DNA of 64,000 nucleotides, taken from positions 1-64,000 of the forward strand of contig NZ_AUHH01000002.1 of NCBI RefSeq assembly GCF_000423085.1. Direction: 5' to 3'. Positions 43,106 to 51,579 of this stretch are shown here, in pieces; the first letter of the stretch is position 1; every line of letters begins with the position of its first letter. Source of the stretch: Granulicoccus phenolivorans DSM 17626 = NBRC 107789 = JCM 15570. GTDB taxonomy: Bacteria > Actinomycetota > Actinomycetes > Propionibacteriales > Propionibacteriaceae. The notes below the pieces were generated by a model. The model made no database searches and was not told where the DNA came from. It saw nothing but the letters and a program-made list of their open reading frames with translations. A program made the translations under genes and the position numbers.

Positions 43106-46100
43106 GAGATCACTTCCTTCGACTGGACCGGGCACGAGGAGCGGAACGGGCAGTAGGAGCACGACGTGCACCGGCGCGCCACGAAGTTCTCGCTGCGGAC
43201 GATCCGCGCGGCCCGGGCAACCTGTTCGTCGGCCCAGCTCGGGTAGCCCTGGTCGGCCTCGCCCAGATGCGGCTGCTCGGCCAGCGAGGCCTGGGTGGCC
43301 ACGGTCGGATACCCGTCACCGGCGCTGAGATACACCAACTCCGCGGCCCCGACCTCGCGGGTGTCGATCAGGTCGGCGAAGGCCCCGTGGGTGGCCGCCA
43401 GTTGATACAACCCCAGCTGCGGATGCTGCGGAACCCGGCTCTTCAGGTCGCGCGGCACCCGGCCGGTCTTGTAGTCGACGATGACCAGCTTGCCGTCGGG
43501 GCGCAGCGCAAGCCGGTCCACCGTCCCACCGAGCTCGACCGATTCTCCGCCGATGGTGGTGCGCACGGTGAAGGCGACCTCATTGCCCAGGGTCCGGCGC
43601 TGGTCATTGGCCTGCTCCCACGCGGTGAACCGCTCCAGGGCGGTCTCCGCCTCCACCCGTTCGGTGGCCGACAGGTAGTTCGCCGGGAAATCGAGTTGGT
43701 CCCAGACCAGGTCGAGGTTGTCGGCCAGTTCGGTGGCCGGGATCTGCTCGTTGCTGGCGTACTCGATCAGAGTGTGCAGCACCGTGCCCTTGCTGGCCGC
43801 GCCGCGCTGCCCCGCCTCGCCCCGGGCCCGCCGCTGCAGGAACCACCGCCGGGGACACTCCAGCAGCGCCTCCAGCGACGAGCCGGTGATCCGCACCGGC
43901 TCCTGGTGGCGCTGCACGGCCTGCGCCGAATGCGTCAACGGTGCCAGTCCCCACCACCGCTTCGGGTCGGCCGCCCCGACCAGCGGCCGCTGCTGGTCAT
44001 CGTGGGCATCGGCGAGCATGGCCAACCGGACGGCGGCCGCATCCCGCAGGGCCGGCGCGGCCTGCGGATCGACGCTGACCCGGCGCAACTCGCCGACCAG
44101 CCCGGTCAGGGTCAGCGGGCGGGCCGGGCGTCCGGTCACGTGCACCGGTCTGGCGCCCAGTTCCGTCAGGAACCGCGACGGCTGATCGCCCTCGCCCTCG
44201 GTGCCGGAGACCGCGGTCACCACCAGCCGCTCCCGGGCGCGGGTGCAGGCCACGTAGAACAGCCGTCGTTCCTCGGCCAACAGCGCGCTGGGTGGCTCGG
44301 CCTCGGTGAGCCCCTGCGGACCGAGTCGATCGGCCTCCAGCAAGGACCCCCGGCGGCGCAGATCGGGCCAACTGCCCTCCTGGACCGAGGCCACCACGAC
44401 CAGCCGCCACTCCAGCCCCTTCGCCCGGTGCGCGGTCATCACCCGGACGCCCTGCCCCCGGACATCGGCCTCCCGCTGGGTGTCGGCCGGAATCTGCTGC
44501 GCCGCGACCACGGCGAGGAACGCCTCCAGCCCGCGGGTGCCGACCACCTCGCCGGAGCGCCTGGCCACCGCAAACAGGGCGCAGATGGCATCGAGGTCCC
44601 GATCGGCGCGCCGGGTCAGGTCGCCCCCGGCATCGGCCTCGGTACGCAGCCGACGCGGCCACTCGGTGCCCGCCCACAGCGTCCACAGGGCCTCCTCGGC
44701 GGTCCCGCCCCGGGTCACCACCTGCTCCACCTGCTGCAGCAGCTCGGCGAGTTGTCGCCCGGCCACCAGTTCCCGGCTGTCCCCCACCAGTTCGGCGGCC
44801 TGGCTGAACCGCTCCGGTTCCAGCAGGGCCAGCCGGATCAGCTCGTCCGACAGTGGCGGGAGGGCGCCGTGCTCCCGGCGCTCGGCCTCCCGCAGTGACC
44901 GTCCCAGCCGGCGCAGTCCGAGGCTGTCCAGGCCGCCGAGCGGGGACAGCAACAGTTGCGCCGCTTCCTCGTTCTCGGCCCGTCGGGAGCGGCGGACCAC
45001 ATCCAGCGCGAGCAGCAGCGGCCGGACCGCGAGCTCGGCGGACAGGGCGATCTCGTCGCCGGCCACCTCGATCGGCACCCCGGCCGCACTCAGGGCCCGG
45101 CTCAGGCCGGGGATGCTGCGCCGCCCGGAGCGGACCAGCACCGCCATCTCGTCCCAGCCGAAGCCCTCGCGCAGGTAGGCCCGGCGCAGCAGGTCGGCAA
45201 TGTATTCGGCCTGGGCGCCCTCGGAGTCATAGGTGTACGCCCGGACCTCCCCGGCCGGCGCGGTCGGCTCGGGCATCGGTTGCCCGAAGGCCCGGCGCAC
45301 GTCGGGAGCCAGGCCGGACGGCTGGGGCAGCCGGTTGGCGAGCGTGGCCGCGGTGTGGGCGAGACGGCGACCGAACCGCCGAGTGCGGCCGAGGGCGATC
45401 GTCGGGGCCGGGGCCTGCGGCGTCCCGAACGTGGTCGCGAAGTCCGCGATCGCGCCGCCCTGCGCGCCCCGGAAGGCGTAGATGGACTGATGCGGGTCAC
45501 CGAACGCGACCAGGGTATCCCCGGGAGCGACCAACTGCCGCAACAACCCGATCTGGCTGGGGTCGGTGTCCTGGTACTCATCGACCCAGATGCCGTCGAT
45601 CTCGTCGCGCACCTGCGCCAGATTCTCCGGATCGGCCAGCAGGAGCCGGCAGCGATGCACCAGCTCGGCATAGTCCAGGGCCCCCTCGAAGTCGAGGACC
45701 TCGAGGTATTCATCCATGAAGGTGCCGACGCTGACCCACTCCCCACGCCCGGCGCGCCGGCCGGCATCGATCAGGTCCTCGGCATCCATCCCCAGCATCC
45801 GCGCCCGGGAGAACACCGCCCGGACCTCCTGAGCGAAGGCGCGGGTGTGGTACGCCTGCTCGACCGAGGGGGGCCAGCCCCCCGATCCCTCCCGCTCGAA
45901 GGCACCGCTGAGCACCTCCCGTACCCGGAAATCCTGCTCCGGGGCGGTCAACAGCCGGGGCATCGGCTCCTCCGGGGAACGTTGCACGAAGCGGCGCAGC
46001 AACGCGAAGCAGAAGGAGTGGAAGGTCATGGCCTGGGGCGTACGCACCGCCGCGCCCAACCGGGCGGCGATCCGGCGGCGCAGATCCGCGGCAGCCCGTC

Positions 46101-46356
46101 GGGAAAAGGTGAGCACCAGCGGCAGCGGCCCGTCGGGCCCAGCCGCGCCGGCCCGGACCCGGGCCACCACCGACTCCACCAGGGTCGTCGTCTTCCCCGT
46201 GCCCGGACCCGCCAGCACCAACAACGGGCCACCGGCATGGTCGACCACCTGCTGCTGGAACTCGTCGAGCCGGGGCGCGGCCACCGCGGTCGAGCGGGCC
46301 AGGAGCTGATAGCGACCCGCCGTTCTCGGGGGCGCGGTGAGGTCGGTGCTGGACAT
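43102..46356 (-). CDS. adnA: AdnA-type subunit of AdnAB helicase-nuclease
   Basis: 1084 residues from ATG at 46356 (ATG at 46365 possible). The UvrD-like core has Walker A AGPGTGKT (49-56), DEYQDTDP, GDPHQSIYAFRGAQ and VACTRARERL. The C-terminal nuclease carries GGTVDRLALRPDGKL and IVDYKTGR (D about 961). A Cys set, CPRR near 833 and CTSCSYC...C near 1060-1070, is the pattern of an iron-sulfur staple as in AddB-type nucleases. It is first gene of adnA-adnB-nudC; both junctions overlap. Confidence 0.93.
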   Translation of the reverse strand: MSSTDLTAPPRTAGRYQLLARSTAVAAPRLDEFQQQVVDHAGGPLLVLAGPGTGKTTTLVESVVARVRAGAAGPDGPLPLVLTFSRRAAADLRRRIAARLGAAVRTPQAMTFHSFCFALLRRFVQRSPEEPMPRLLTAPEQDFRVREVLSGAFEREGSGGWPPSVEQAYHTRAFAQEVRAVFSRARMLGMDAEDLIDAGRRAGRGEWVSVGTFMDEYLEVLDFEGALDYAELVHRCRLLLADPENLAQVRDEIDGIWVDEYQDTDPSQIGLLRQLVAPGDTLVAFGDPHQSIYAFRGAQGGAIADFATTFGTPQAPAPTIALGRTRRFGRRLAHTAATLANRLPQPSGLAPDVRRAFGQPMPEPTAPAGEVRAYTYDSEGAQAEYIADLLRRAYLREGFGWDEMAVLVRSGRRSIPGLSRALSAAGVPIEVAGDEIALSAELAVRPLLLALDVVRRSRRAENEEAAQLLLSPLGGLDSLGLRRLGRSLREAERREHGALPPLSDELIRLALLEPERFSQAAELVGDSRELVAGRQLAELLQQVEQVVTRGGTAEEALWTLWAGTEWPRRLRTEADAGGDLTRRADRDLDAICALFAVARRSGEVVGTRGLEAFLAVVAAQQIPADTQREADVRGQGVRVMTAHRAKGLEWRLVVVASVQEGSWPDLRRRGSLLEADRLGPQGLTEAEPPSALLAEERRLFYVACTRARERLVVTAVSGTEGEGDQPSRFLTELGARPVHVTGRPARPLTLTGLVGELRRVSVDPQAAPALRDAAAVRLAMLADAHDDQQRPLVGAADPKRWWGLAPLTHSAQAVQRHQEPVRITGSSLEALLECPRRWFLQRRARGEAGQRGAASKGTVLHTLIEYASNEQIPATELADNLDLVWDQLDFPANYLSATERVEAETALERFTAWEQANDQRRTLGNEVAFTVRTTIGGESVELGGTVDRLALRPDGKLVIVDYKTGRVPRDLKSRVPQHPQLGLYQLAATHGAFADLIDTREVGAAELVYLSAGDGYPTVATQASLAEQPHLGEADQGYPSWADEQVARAARIVRSENFVARRCTSCSYCPFRSSCPVQSKEVIS

Positions 46357-46609
46357 GGCCCCCATGCAACCAGATGGCACCGACAAGAATCGGCACCGCA
46401 GTGCTCCCGGGCAGCTCTGCGGCCGGCCGACCCGGGTGGATCCAGCCGAAAATCCGGTCCCCCCGAGTCTCCCGGACCGGGCTCCCCCGGTCTTCTGCCG
46501 CCCTCCATTGTGTGGGACGCTTGGACTGCCGCACTGCACCCGGGGGCAGTCCCTGCACCTGCGGGGCTGAAGGTCATGCGGCATCGCTTCACCAGATCAG
46601 GAGAGTTAC

Positions 46610-46819
46610 ATGCCTCAGGGAACCGTCAAATGGTTCAGCCCCGAGAAGGGATTCGGCTTCATCGCCGTCGACGGGGGTGGCCAGAACGATGACGTGTTCG
46701 TCCATTACAAGGCCATCGACATGCCGGGATTCAAGACGCTCGAAGAAGGCCAGCGGGTCGAGTTCGAGACCGTCCAAGGCCACAAGGGCCCGCAGGCCGA
46801 CAAGGTCCACACCATCTGA
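46610..46819 (+). CDS. Cold-shock domain protein (second CspA paralog)
   Basis: 69 residues; AGGAGAG precedes the ATG. RNP1 ([14 protein letters not shown]) and RNP2 (DDVFVHY) are intact, with a two-residue insertion (GGQND) in the loop relative to the paralog at 6060. It is a nucleic-acid chaperone. It is divergent from adnA across 253 bases and followed by two hairpins, so it is monocistronic. Confidence 0.95.
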   Translation: MPQGTVKWFSPEKGFGFIAVDGGGQNDDVFVHYKAIDMPGFKTLEEGQRVEFETVQGHKGPQADKVHTI

Positions 46820-46834
46820 TTCACCACTGACCAC

Positions 46835-46891
46835 GGGTCCGTCCGACGGACCCCGCAACGCCCCGGGATTCGGCACCGTCGACCCGGGGCG
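46835..46891 (+). terminator. Tandem hairpin terminators
   Basis: First stem GGGTCCGTC/GACGGACCC (46835-46843 and 46845-46853), perfect 9 base pairs. Second stem CGCCCCGGG/CCCGGGGCG (46859-46867 and 46883-46891). Neither has a good T-tract, but together they separate the cold-shock gene from tetR. Confidence 0.65.
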
Positions 46892-46995
46892 CTGCGCATT
46901 CCGCACCGCCGGGACCGGCCGGATCGACCCGCCGCCGAAGTTTCCGCTCGGTAGCCGACTCCGGATTCAACACCGGAATCCCGGAGATTGTCCCC

Positions 46996-47007
46996 TAGCA
47001 TGGGGGG
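46996..47007 (+). promoter_or_regulatory. -10 element of tetR (leaderless)
   Basis: TAGCAT at 46996-47001 is followed by six G residues and then the ATG at 47008, the spacing of leaderless actinobacterial genes. Confidence 0.55.
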
Positions 47008-47658
47008 ATGACCACCGAGCCCGCCGCCGCAGTGACGCGCACCCAACGTATGCCCCGAGACCAGCGCCGTGCACAGTTGCTGGACATCGCCTCGGGAGTA
47101 TTCGCGGACAAGGGCTACCACAACGCGGCGATGGACGAGATCGCCGAGGCGGCGGGGGTCAGCAAACCGGTGCTGTATCAGCACTTCCCCGGCAAGCTCG
47201 ATCTGTATCTGGCCCTGGTTCAGCGCGCCTGCGTCGAACTGCTGCAGATGGTCGAGAACGCGCTGGGCTCCACCCACGACAACCACGACCGAGTTGTCGC
47301 GGTGGTCACCGGAGTGTTCAACTTCGTGGAGCACAACCGGGACGGCTTCCGGTTCATCTTCCAGTCCGATCTGACCGGGGAACCGCAGGTCCATGACCTG
47401 CTGTGGCAGGTCAACAACGACATGGCCTCCAGCATCGGCCGGGTGATCGCCGAGGACACCGGCCTGTCCCGCGATGAGGCCCAACTGCTGGGTGTGTCCC
47501 TGGTCGGTGTCGCCCAGGTGTCGGCCCGGCACTGGGCCGCGGAGGCGCGTACCGAAATGACCGAACAGCATGCCGCCGAGTTGGTTGCCACTCTGGTCTG
47601 GCGCGGAATCTCGGGATTCCCCCGACTCGAGGCCGAGGAGACCCCGCCTCTGCCCTGA
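47008..47658 (+). CDS. TetR-family regulator (Rv3208-like)
   Basis: 216 residues. The N-terminal helix-turn-helix (AMDEIAEAAGVSKPVLYQHFPGKLDLY) is of the AcrR/TetR type, and the ligand domain has FVEHNRDGFRFIFQSDL. In M. tuberculosis the homologous TetR (Rv3208) is followed directly by TB9.4/Rv3208A. Here its partner, the DUF3107 gene, lies 16 kb away, on the other side of the telA-to-FHA operon. It may regulate that operon, which starts about 70 bases downstream, but this is only positional inference. Confidence 0.88.
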   Translation: MTTEPAAAVTRTQRMPRDQRRAQLLDIASGVFADKGYHNAAMDEIAEAAGVSKPVLYQHFPGKLDLYLALVQRACVELLQMVENALGSTHDNHDRVVAVVTGVFNFVEHNRDGFRFIFQSDLTGEPQVHDLLWQVNNDMASSIGRVIAEDTGLSRDEAQLLGVSLVGVAQVSARHWAAEARTEMTEQHAAELVATLVWRGISGFPRLEAEETPPLP

Positions 47659-47704
47659 GGTCCATGTCGACTGCACTGATCGGCGGGTAGAGTCGCGGAG
47701 GACC

Positions 47705-47734
47705 ATGCAGTTCCACCGATGGGGATCACCATGA
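47705..47734 (+). promoter_or_regulatory. Putative leader peptide ORF coupled to telA
   Basis: GGAGG (47697-47701) precedes ATG at 47705, which opens a nine-residue frame (MQFHRWGSP). Its stop TGA overlaps the telA ATG at 47731 (ATGA). TAGAGT at 47688-47693 could be the -10. Translation of telA may depend on reinitiation. The alternative is that telA starts at 47719 or 47731 independently. Confidence 0.4.
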
Positions 47735-49047
47735 CGCAGCAGAACCAACCGACCCAGCAGTTCGGCGCGGCTGCCGCGCAGCCTGCGCCCCTGGCTCCGC
47801 CCCAGGGCACCGAGAGTGTGCTGAATCTGGAAGCCCCCGCCGCACCGGCCCCGGTGACCGCCACCCAGGCGCCGAAAATGGCCCCGCCGGTGAAGCAGGA
47901 GCAGGTGCCGGTACTCGACCAGAAGGTCGACCTGTTCATGAATGCGCTCACCTCGGCGCAGGCCAAGTCGCCCGAGCTGGAGGCCCAGGCCACCGCCGTC
48001 CGCAACATGGGCGATGCCGATATCCGCAAGTCCGCCGAAACCTCGAACCGGCTGCTCCAGATGCCGATCAAGGCAATGAATGAGGGCGGGATCTCCAAGA
48101 AGTCCAACGTCGGCAACACACTGCTGGAACTGCGCCGCACCGTGGAGGACCTCGATCCCTCCCAGGCCAGCGGGTCGAAGAAGTTCCTCGGCATGATCCC
48201 GTTCGGGGACAAGGTCACCGACTACTTCCGCAAGTACCAGTCCGCCCAGTCGCACCTGAACGGCCTGCTGCACAGTCTGCAGAACGGCAAGGACGAACTG
48301 ACCAAGGACAACATCGCGCTCAACATGGAGAAGCAGAACCTGTGGGCGTCGATGGGCCGGTTGAACCAATACATCTACATCGCCGAACACCTCGACGCCA
48401 AGCTTTCCGCCCAGATCCAGGAACTGCAGATCCTCGACCCGGACAAGGCCGATTCGCTGCAGAAGGACGTGCTGTTCTACGTCCGGCAGAAGCACCAGGA
48501 CCTGCTCACCCAGCTCGCGGTCTCGATCCAGAGCTACCTGGCGATCGACATCATCATCAAGAACAACATCGAGTTGATCAAGGGCGTGGATCGGGCCTCC
48601 ACCACCACGTTGTCGGCGCTGCGAACCGCCGTGATCGTGTCCCAGGCGCTGAACAACCAGCAGTTGGTGCTGAACCAGATCACCGCGCTCAACACCACCA
48701 CGTCGAACCTGATCGAGTCGACCTCGGCGATGCTGAAGCAGAACTCCGCGGCGATCCAGCAAGGTGCGGCCGCGGCCACCATCGGGCTGCCGCAGTTGCA
48801 GGCGGCGTTCCAGAACATCTACGACACGATGGATTCGATCGACAACTTCCGGCTGCAGGCCCTGGACAACATGGCGCAGACCATCGGTGTCCTCGAGCAC
48901 GAGGTCGACAAGTCCAAGGGCTACCTGAATCGGGTGTCCCAGCAGGACCAGCGGCTCCAGAGCGGGGCGCTGGGCTTCGACGACGGCAGCAACCCTGGCC
49001 GGCCCGGGCCCCAGAGCGGCTACCTGAACCCGAACGACCTGCGCTGA
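47731..49047 (+). CDS. TelA-family toxic-anion resistance protein
   Basis: 438 residues from ATG at 47731 (GGGG six bases upstream, and overlap with the leader frame). The first 65 residues are Pro/Ala/Gln-rich, then the long all-helical TelA domain follows (LLELRRTVEDLDPSQ; GMIPFGDKVTDYFRKYQSAQ; SALRTAVIVSQALNNQQLVL). TelA proteins recur in tellurite/stress-resistance neighbourhoods; the mechanism is unknown, possibly membrane-associated. The C-terminus ends GPQSGYLNPNDLR, a motif also found in the PknG and FHA proteins of this operon. It is first structural gene of the ten-gene cluster. Confidence 0.9.
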   Translation: MTQQNQPTQQFGAAAAQPAPLAPPQGTESVLNLEAPAAPAPVTATQAPKMAPPVKQEQVPVLDQKVDLFMNALTSAQAKSPELEAQATAVRNMGDADIRKSAETSNRLLQMPIKAMNEGGISKKSNVGNTLLELRRTVEDLDPSQASGSKKFLGMIPFGDKVTDYFRKYQSAQSHLNGLLHSLQNGKDELTKDNIALNMEKQNLWASMGRLNQYIYIAEHLDAKLSAQIQELQILDPDKADSLQKDVLFYVRQKHQDLLTQLAVSIQSYLAIDIIIKNNIELIKGVDRASTTTLSALRTAVIVSQALNNQQLVLNQITALNTTTSNLIESTSAMLKQNSAAIQQGAAAATIGLPQLQAAFQNIYDTMDSIDNFRLQALDNMAQTIGVLEHEVDKSKGYLNRVSQQDQRLQSGALGFDDGSNPGRPGPQSGYLNPNDLR

Positions 49048-49048
49048 C

Positions 49049-49663
49049 ATGGGCTTTCTCGGCTGGCTGCGGGGCGGCCTCGACGACAAGCTGGAACCGC
49101 AGCAACCACCGCAGATGCTCGCCGGACCGGCCCCGAAGGTTCCCGACGAGGCCGACATCATGCGTGCCCTGGACCGCACCGAGCAGATGGCCGCCGAGGC
49201 CAAGCTGCACCCGGTGGTGATCGCCCGCGTCAAGCGGGTGACCCGGGCGGTCCGGGAGACCCTGCCCCGGGTCGGGGCGATGGGCGGCTCGGTCGATTCC
49301 TACTCGGTGATGGCGACCGCCACCGACTATCTGCCCGAGGCGCTCAGTTCCTACCTGCGACTGCCGCGGGACTGGGCCGACTCCCGTCCGCTGGTCGACG
49401 GCAAGACCTCGCTGATGCTGCTGATCGACCAGTTGGACCTGCTCGCGGCGACGATGGACAAGATTCTGGACGCCGTTGCCCGCCAGGACGCCAACGCACT
49501 GGTCGCCCACGGCCGCTTCCTGCAGGAGAAGTTCGGCTCCGGCGCCGCGGCCGGCGAACTGGAGCTGGGCACCACCGCCCTGCACGACCCCGCGCCCCCG
49601 TCCGCCGATCCGGCCGCCCCCGGATCCCCCGCCCCGCCGCGCAATCCCCTCGACCTGGAGTGA
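49049..49663 (+). CDS. XpaC-like TelA partner, function unknown
   Basis: 204 residues, one base after telA. The N-terminus MGFLGWLRGGLDDKL is amphipathic. A helical core (DYLPEALSSYLRLP, then LMLLIDQLDLLAATMDKILDAV) has the layout of the C-terminal half of XpaC, the usual TelA partner in Firmicutes, where a YLP motif is followed by a paired helix. The similarity is by pattern only. It ends in a 35-residue Pro/Ala tail. It should work with TelA. Confidence 0.55.
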   Translation: MGFLGWLRGGLDDKLEPQQPPQMLAGPAPKVPDEADIMRALDRTEQMAAEAKLHPVVIARVKRVTRAVRETLPRVGAMGGSVDSYSVMATATDYLPEALSSYLRLPRDWADSRPLVDGKTSLMLLIDQLDLLAATMDKILDAVARQDANALVAHGRFLQEKFGSGAAAGELELGTTALHDPAPPSADPAAPGSPAPPRNPLDLE

Positions 49664-49665
49664 TG

Positions 49666-51579
49666 ATGTCGAACCCCACCGACCAGCCCAATCTGCCGGA
49701 TTCGACCACCCCCCCGGATTCGACCAACCCGCCGGGGGCGAACAGTGGGCCCGATCTGAGCGACGCGCTCGACCGCCTGGCGGCCATCGGCGAGGCGGCC
49801 GGGATCGACCGGACCGCGGCTCGTGCCGAGGGAATGGCCCTGGCCGCTGCTGTGGCCGAGGCGAACAACCAGGCCTTCGTCGATTTCGCCGACGAGCTCG
49901 GCGAACAGCCCAGCGCGGTCCGGTTCATGGAACTCGCCCAGCACGGCCGCAAGTGGCGCAGTGCCCCGACCGCACTGCTCAGCGAACTCATCGCCACCAA
50001 ACCGAACCAGGCCCCGGCGTACGCGAAGATGCTGGGCACCGTCGCGATGGCCGCCTGTACGCTCGGGCAGCCCGGGCCCCGCGCCGCCGGCAACGCGCAG
50101 GCCGCCGCCGCCGCCCAACAGTCGGCCCTGCCGCACCGTCCGCGTCCGCGTCCGGCCGAGCAAACGCCGCCGATCGCGCCGGGGCAGCCCACTCCCGGTT
50201 CGGTCACGCCGGGGCAGGTCCCTCCCGGTCCGGCCGCGCCGGGTGCCGAACCGCCCCAGTCGGACTTCGCCCCCTCGCCGTTCGCCCCGTCCGACCCCGG
50301 AACCACCTCGGCGCAGGAGTTCGCCCGCACTGCCCCCGCGGTGCTCAACCAGGTGCTGGGCAAGCTGAACTCCTCGATCCGGCGTCAGCGCGAGGACCTG
50401 GCGCAGCAGCGCTCCCCGCTGGACCTGGACCCCGGCCTGCCGCTGGGTCCCGGTGCCTTCGGCGGCCTTCCCGGTTCGGCCTTCCCGACACCGAATCTGA
50501 CGCCGACCCCGGACCCCTTCCCCGACTTCTCCGGCGTCACCGGGCAGCCGACGGCCCCCGACCAGCCCGCCCCCGCGGCGACCGCCTCGGCCGACCAGGC
50601 TGCGGCCGAGCCGGAACCCGAACCGGAGGAGGAACGCTCCCTGGAGGATTTGCTGGCCGAACTGGACGGCCTGACCGGCCTGGCCACGGTGAAGGAGGAG
50701 ATCCACCGCCAGTCCGCCCTGCTCCGCGTCGAGGCGATGCGGATCAAGGCCGGGCTGAAGTCGCCCACGGTGACCCGCCACCTGGTGTTCGTCGGCAATC
50801 CCGGGACCGGCAAGACCACGGTGGCCCGTCTGGTCGCCGGCATCTACCGAGCCCTGGGCCTGCTCTCCAAGGGCCAGTTGATCGAGGTGGATCGCTCCGA
50901 ACTGGTCGCCGGCTATCTCGGCCAGACCGCGCTGAAAACCGCGGAGGTGGTGAAGTCCGCCGAGGGCGGTGTGCTGTTCATCGACGAGGCGTACGCCCTG
51001 TCGGGTGACCAGTACGGCACCGAGGCCATCAACACCCTGGTCAAGGAGATGGAGGACAAGCGCGACGATCTGGTCGTGATCGTGGCCGGCTATCCGGTGC
51101 CGATGGCGGTGTTCATCGCCGAGAACCCGGGCCTGACCAGTCGCTTCCGGACCACGATCGACTTCGCCGACTACACCGACGACGAACTGGTCTCGATCTT
51201 CACCGGCATGGTGTCCGGCGCCGACTACGACGCCCCCGAGGAGACGGTGCAGACCTTCCGCGACCTGCTCGCCGAGCAGGTCCGGGACTCGACCTTCGGC
51301 AACGGCCGCTTCGCCCGCAACTGCATGGAGGCTGCCGTCGGCGCCCATGCCTGGCGGCTGCGCGAGGTGGCCGAGCCCACCCTGGAACAGTTGCGCACCC
51401 TGCTGCCGGAAGACCTCCGGCCGGCCGAGGAGGAGGCCGAGGAACTGCCCGACCTGTCCGAGCAGCAACCCAAGCAGGGTCCGCTCGAGGCCCCGGAGGA
51501 ACTGCCCGAGGAGACCGTGGTCGACTTCGGTCCCGACGCCGCACCGGACTCCGCCCGGACGGTCCAGGAGGAACAGTGA
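49666..51579 (+). CDS. CbbX/SpoVK-type AAA ATPase with long N-terminal region
   Basis: 637 residues from ATG at 49666 (GGAG five bases upstream; ATG 49663 and GTG 49660 are in frame). Residues 30-145 form a helical domain, 150-330 a Pro/Gln-rich linker, and about 335-570 a CbbX-family AAA module with Walker A GNPGTGKTT, Walker B VLFIDEAYAL and the sensor region RDDLVVIVAGYP. CbbX-type ATPases remodel protein complexes (EccA of type VII secretion is a relative, but no ESX genes are here). The acidic tail carries the next start codon (GTGA overlap with glnX). Confidence 0.88.
   Translation: MSNPTDQPNLPDSTTPPDSTNPPGANSGPDLSDALDRLAAIGEAAGIDRTAARAEGMALAAAVAEANNQAFVDFADELGEQPSAVRFMELAQHGRKWRSAPTALLSELIATKPNQAPAYAKMLGTVAMAACTLGQPGPRAAGNAQAAAAAQQSALPHRPRPRPAEQTPPIAPGQPTPGSVTPGQVPPGPAAPGAEPPQSDFAPSPFAPSDPGTTSAQEFARTAPAVLNQVLGKLNSSIRRQREDLAQQRSPLDLDPGLPLGPGAFGGLPGSAFPTPNLTPTPDPFPDFSGVTGQPTAPDQPAPAATASADQAAAEPEPEPEEERSLEDLLAELDGLTGLATVKEEIHRQSALLRVEAMRIKAGLKSPTVTRHLVFVGNPGTGKTTVARLVAGIYRALGLLSKGQLIEVDRSELVAGYLGQTALKTAEVVKSAEGGVLFIDEAYALSGDQYGTEAINTLVKEMEDKRDDLVVIVAGYPVPMAVFIAENPGLTSRFRTTIDFADYTDDELVSIFTGMVSGADYDAPEETVQTFRDLLAEQVRDSTFGNGRFARNCMEAAVGAHAWRLREVAEPTLEQLRTLLPEDLRPAEEEAEELPDLSEQQPKQGPLEAPEELPEETVVDFGPDAAPDSARTVQEEQ

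Noticed and set aside
39731-43156. Open frame of 1141 codons on the plus strand
   Set aside because: Antisense to adnB, whose helicase and nuclease motifs are complete. The plus-strand translation is repetitive and Arg/Gly/Gln-rich.
49666-51579. Type VII secretion locus (EccA-like AAA)
   Set aside because: No EccB, EccC, EccD, WXG100 or mycosin genes accompany the CbbX-type ATPase.
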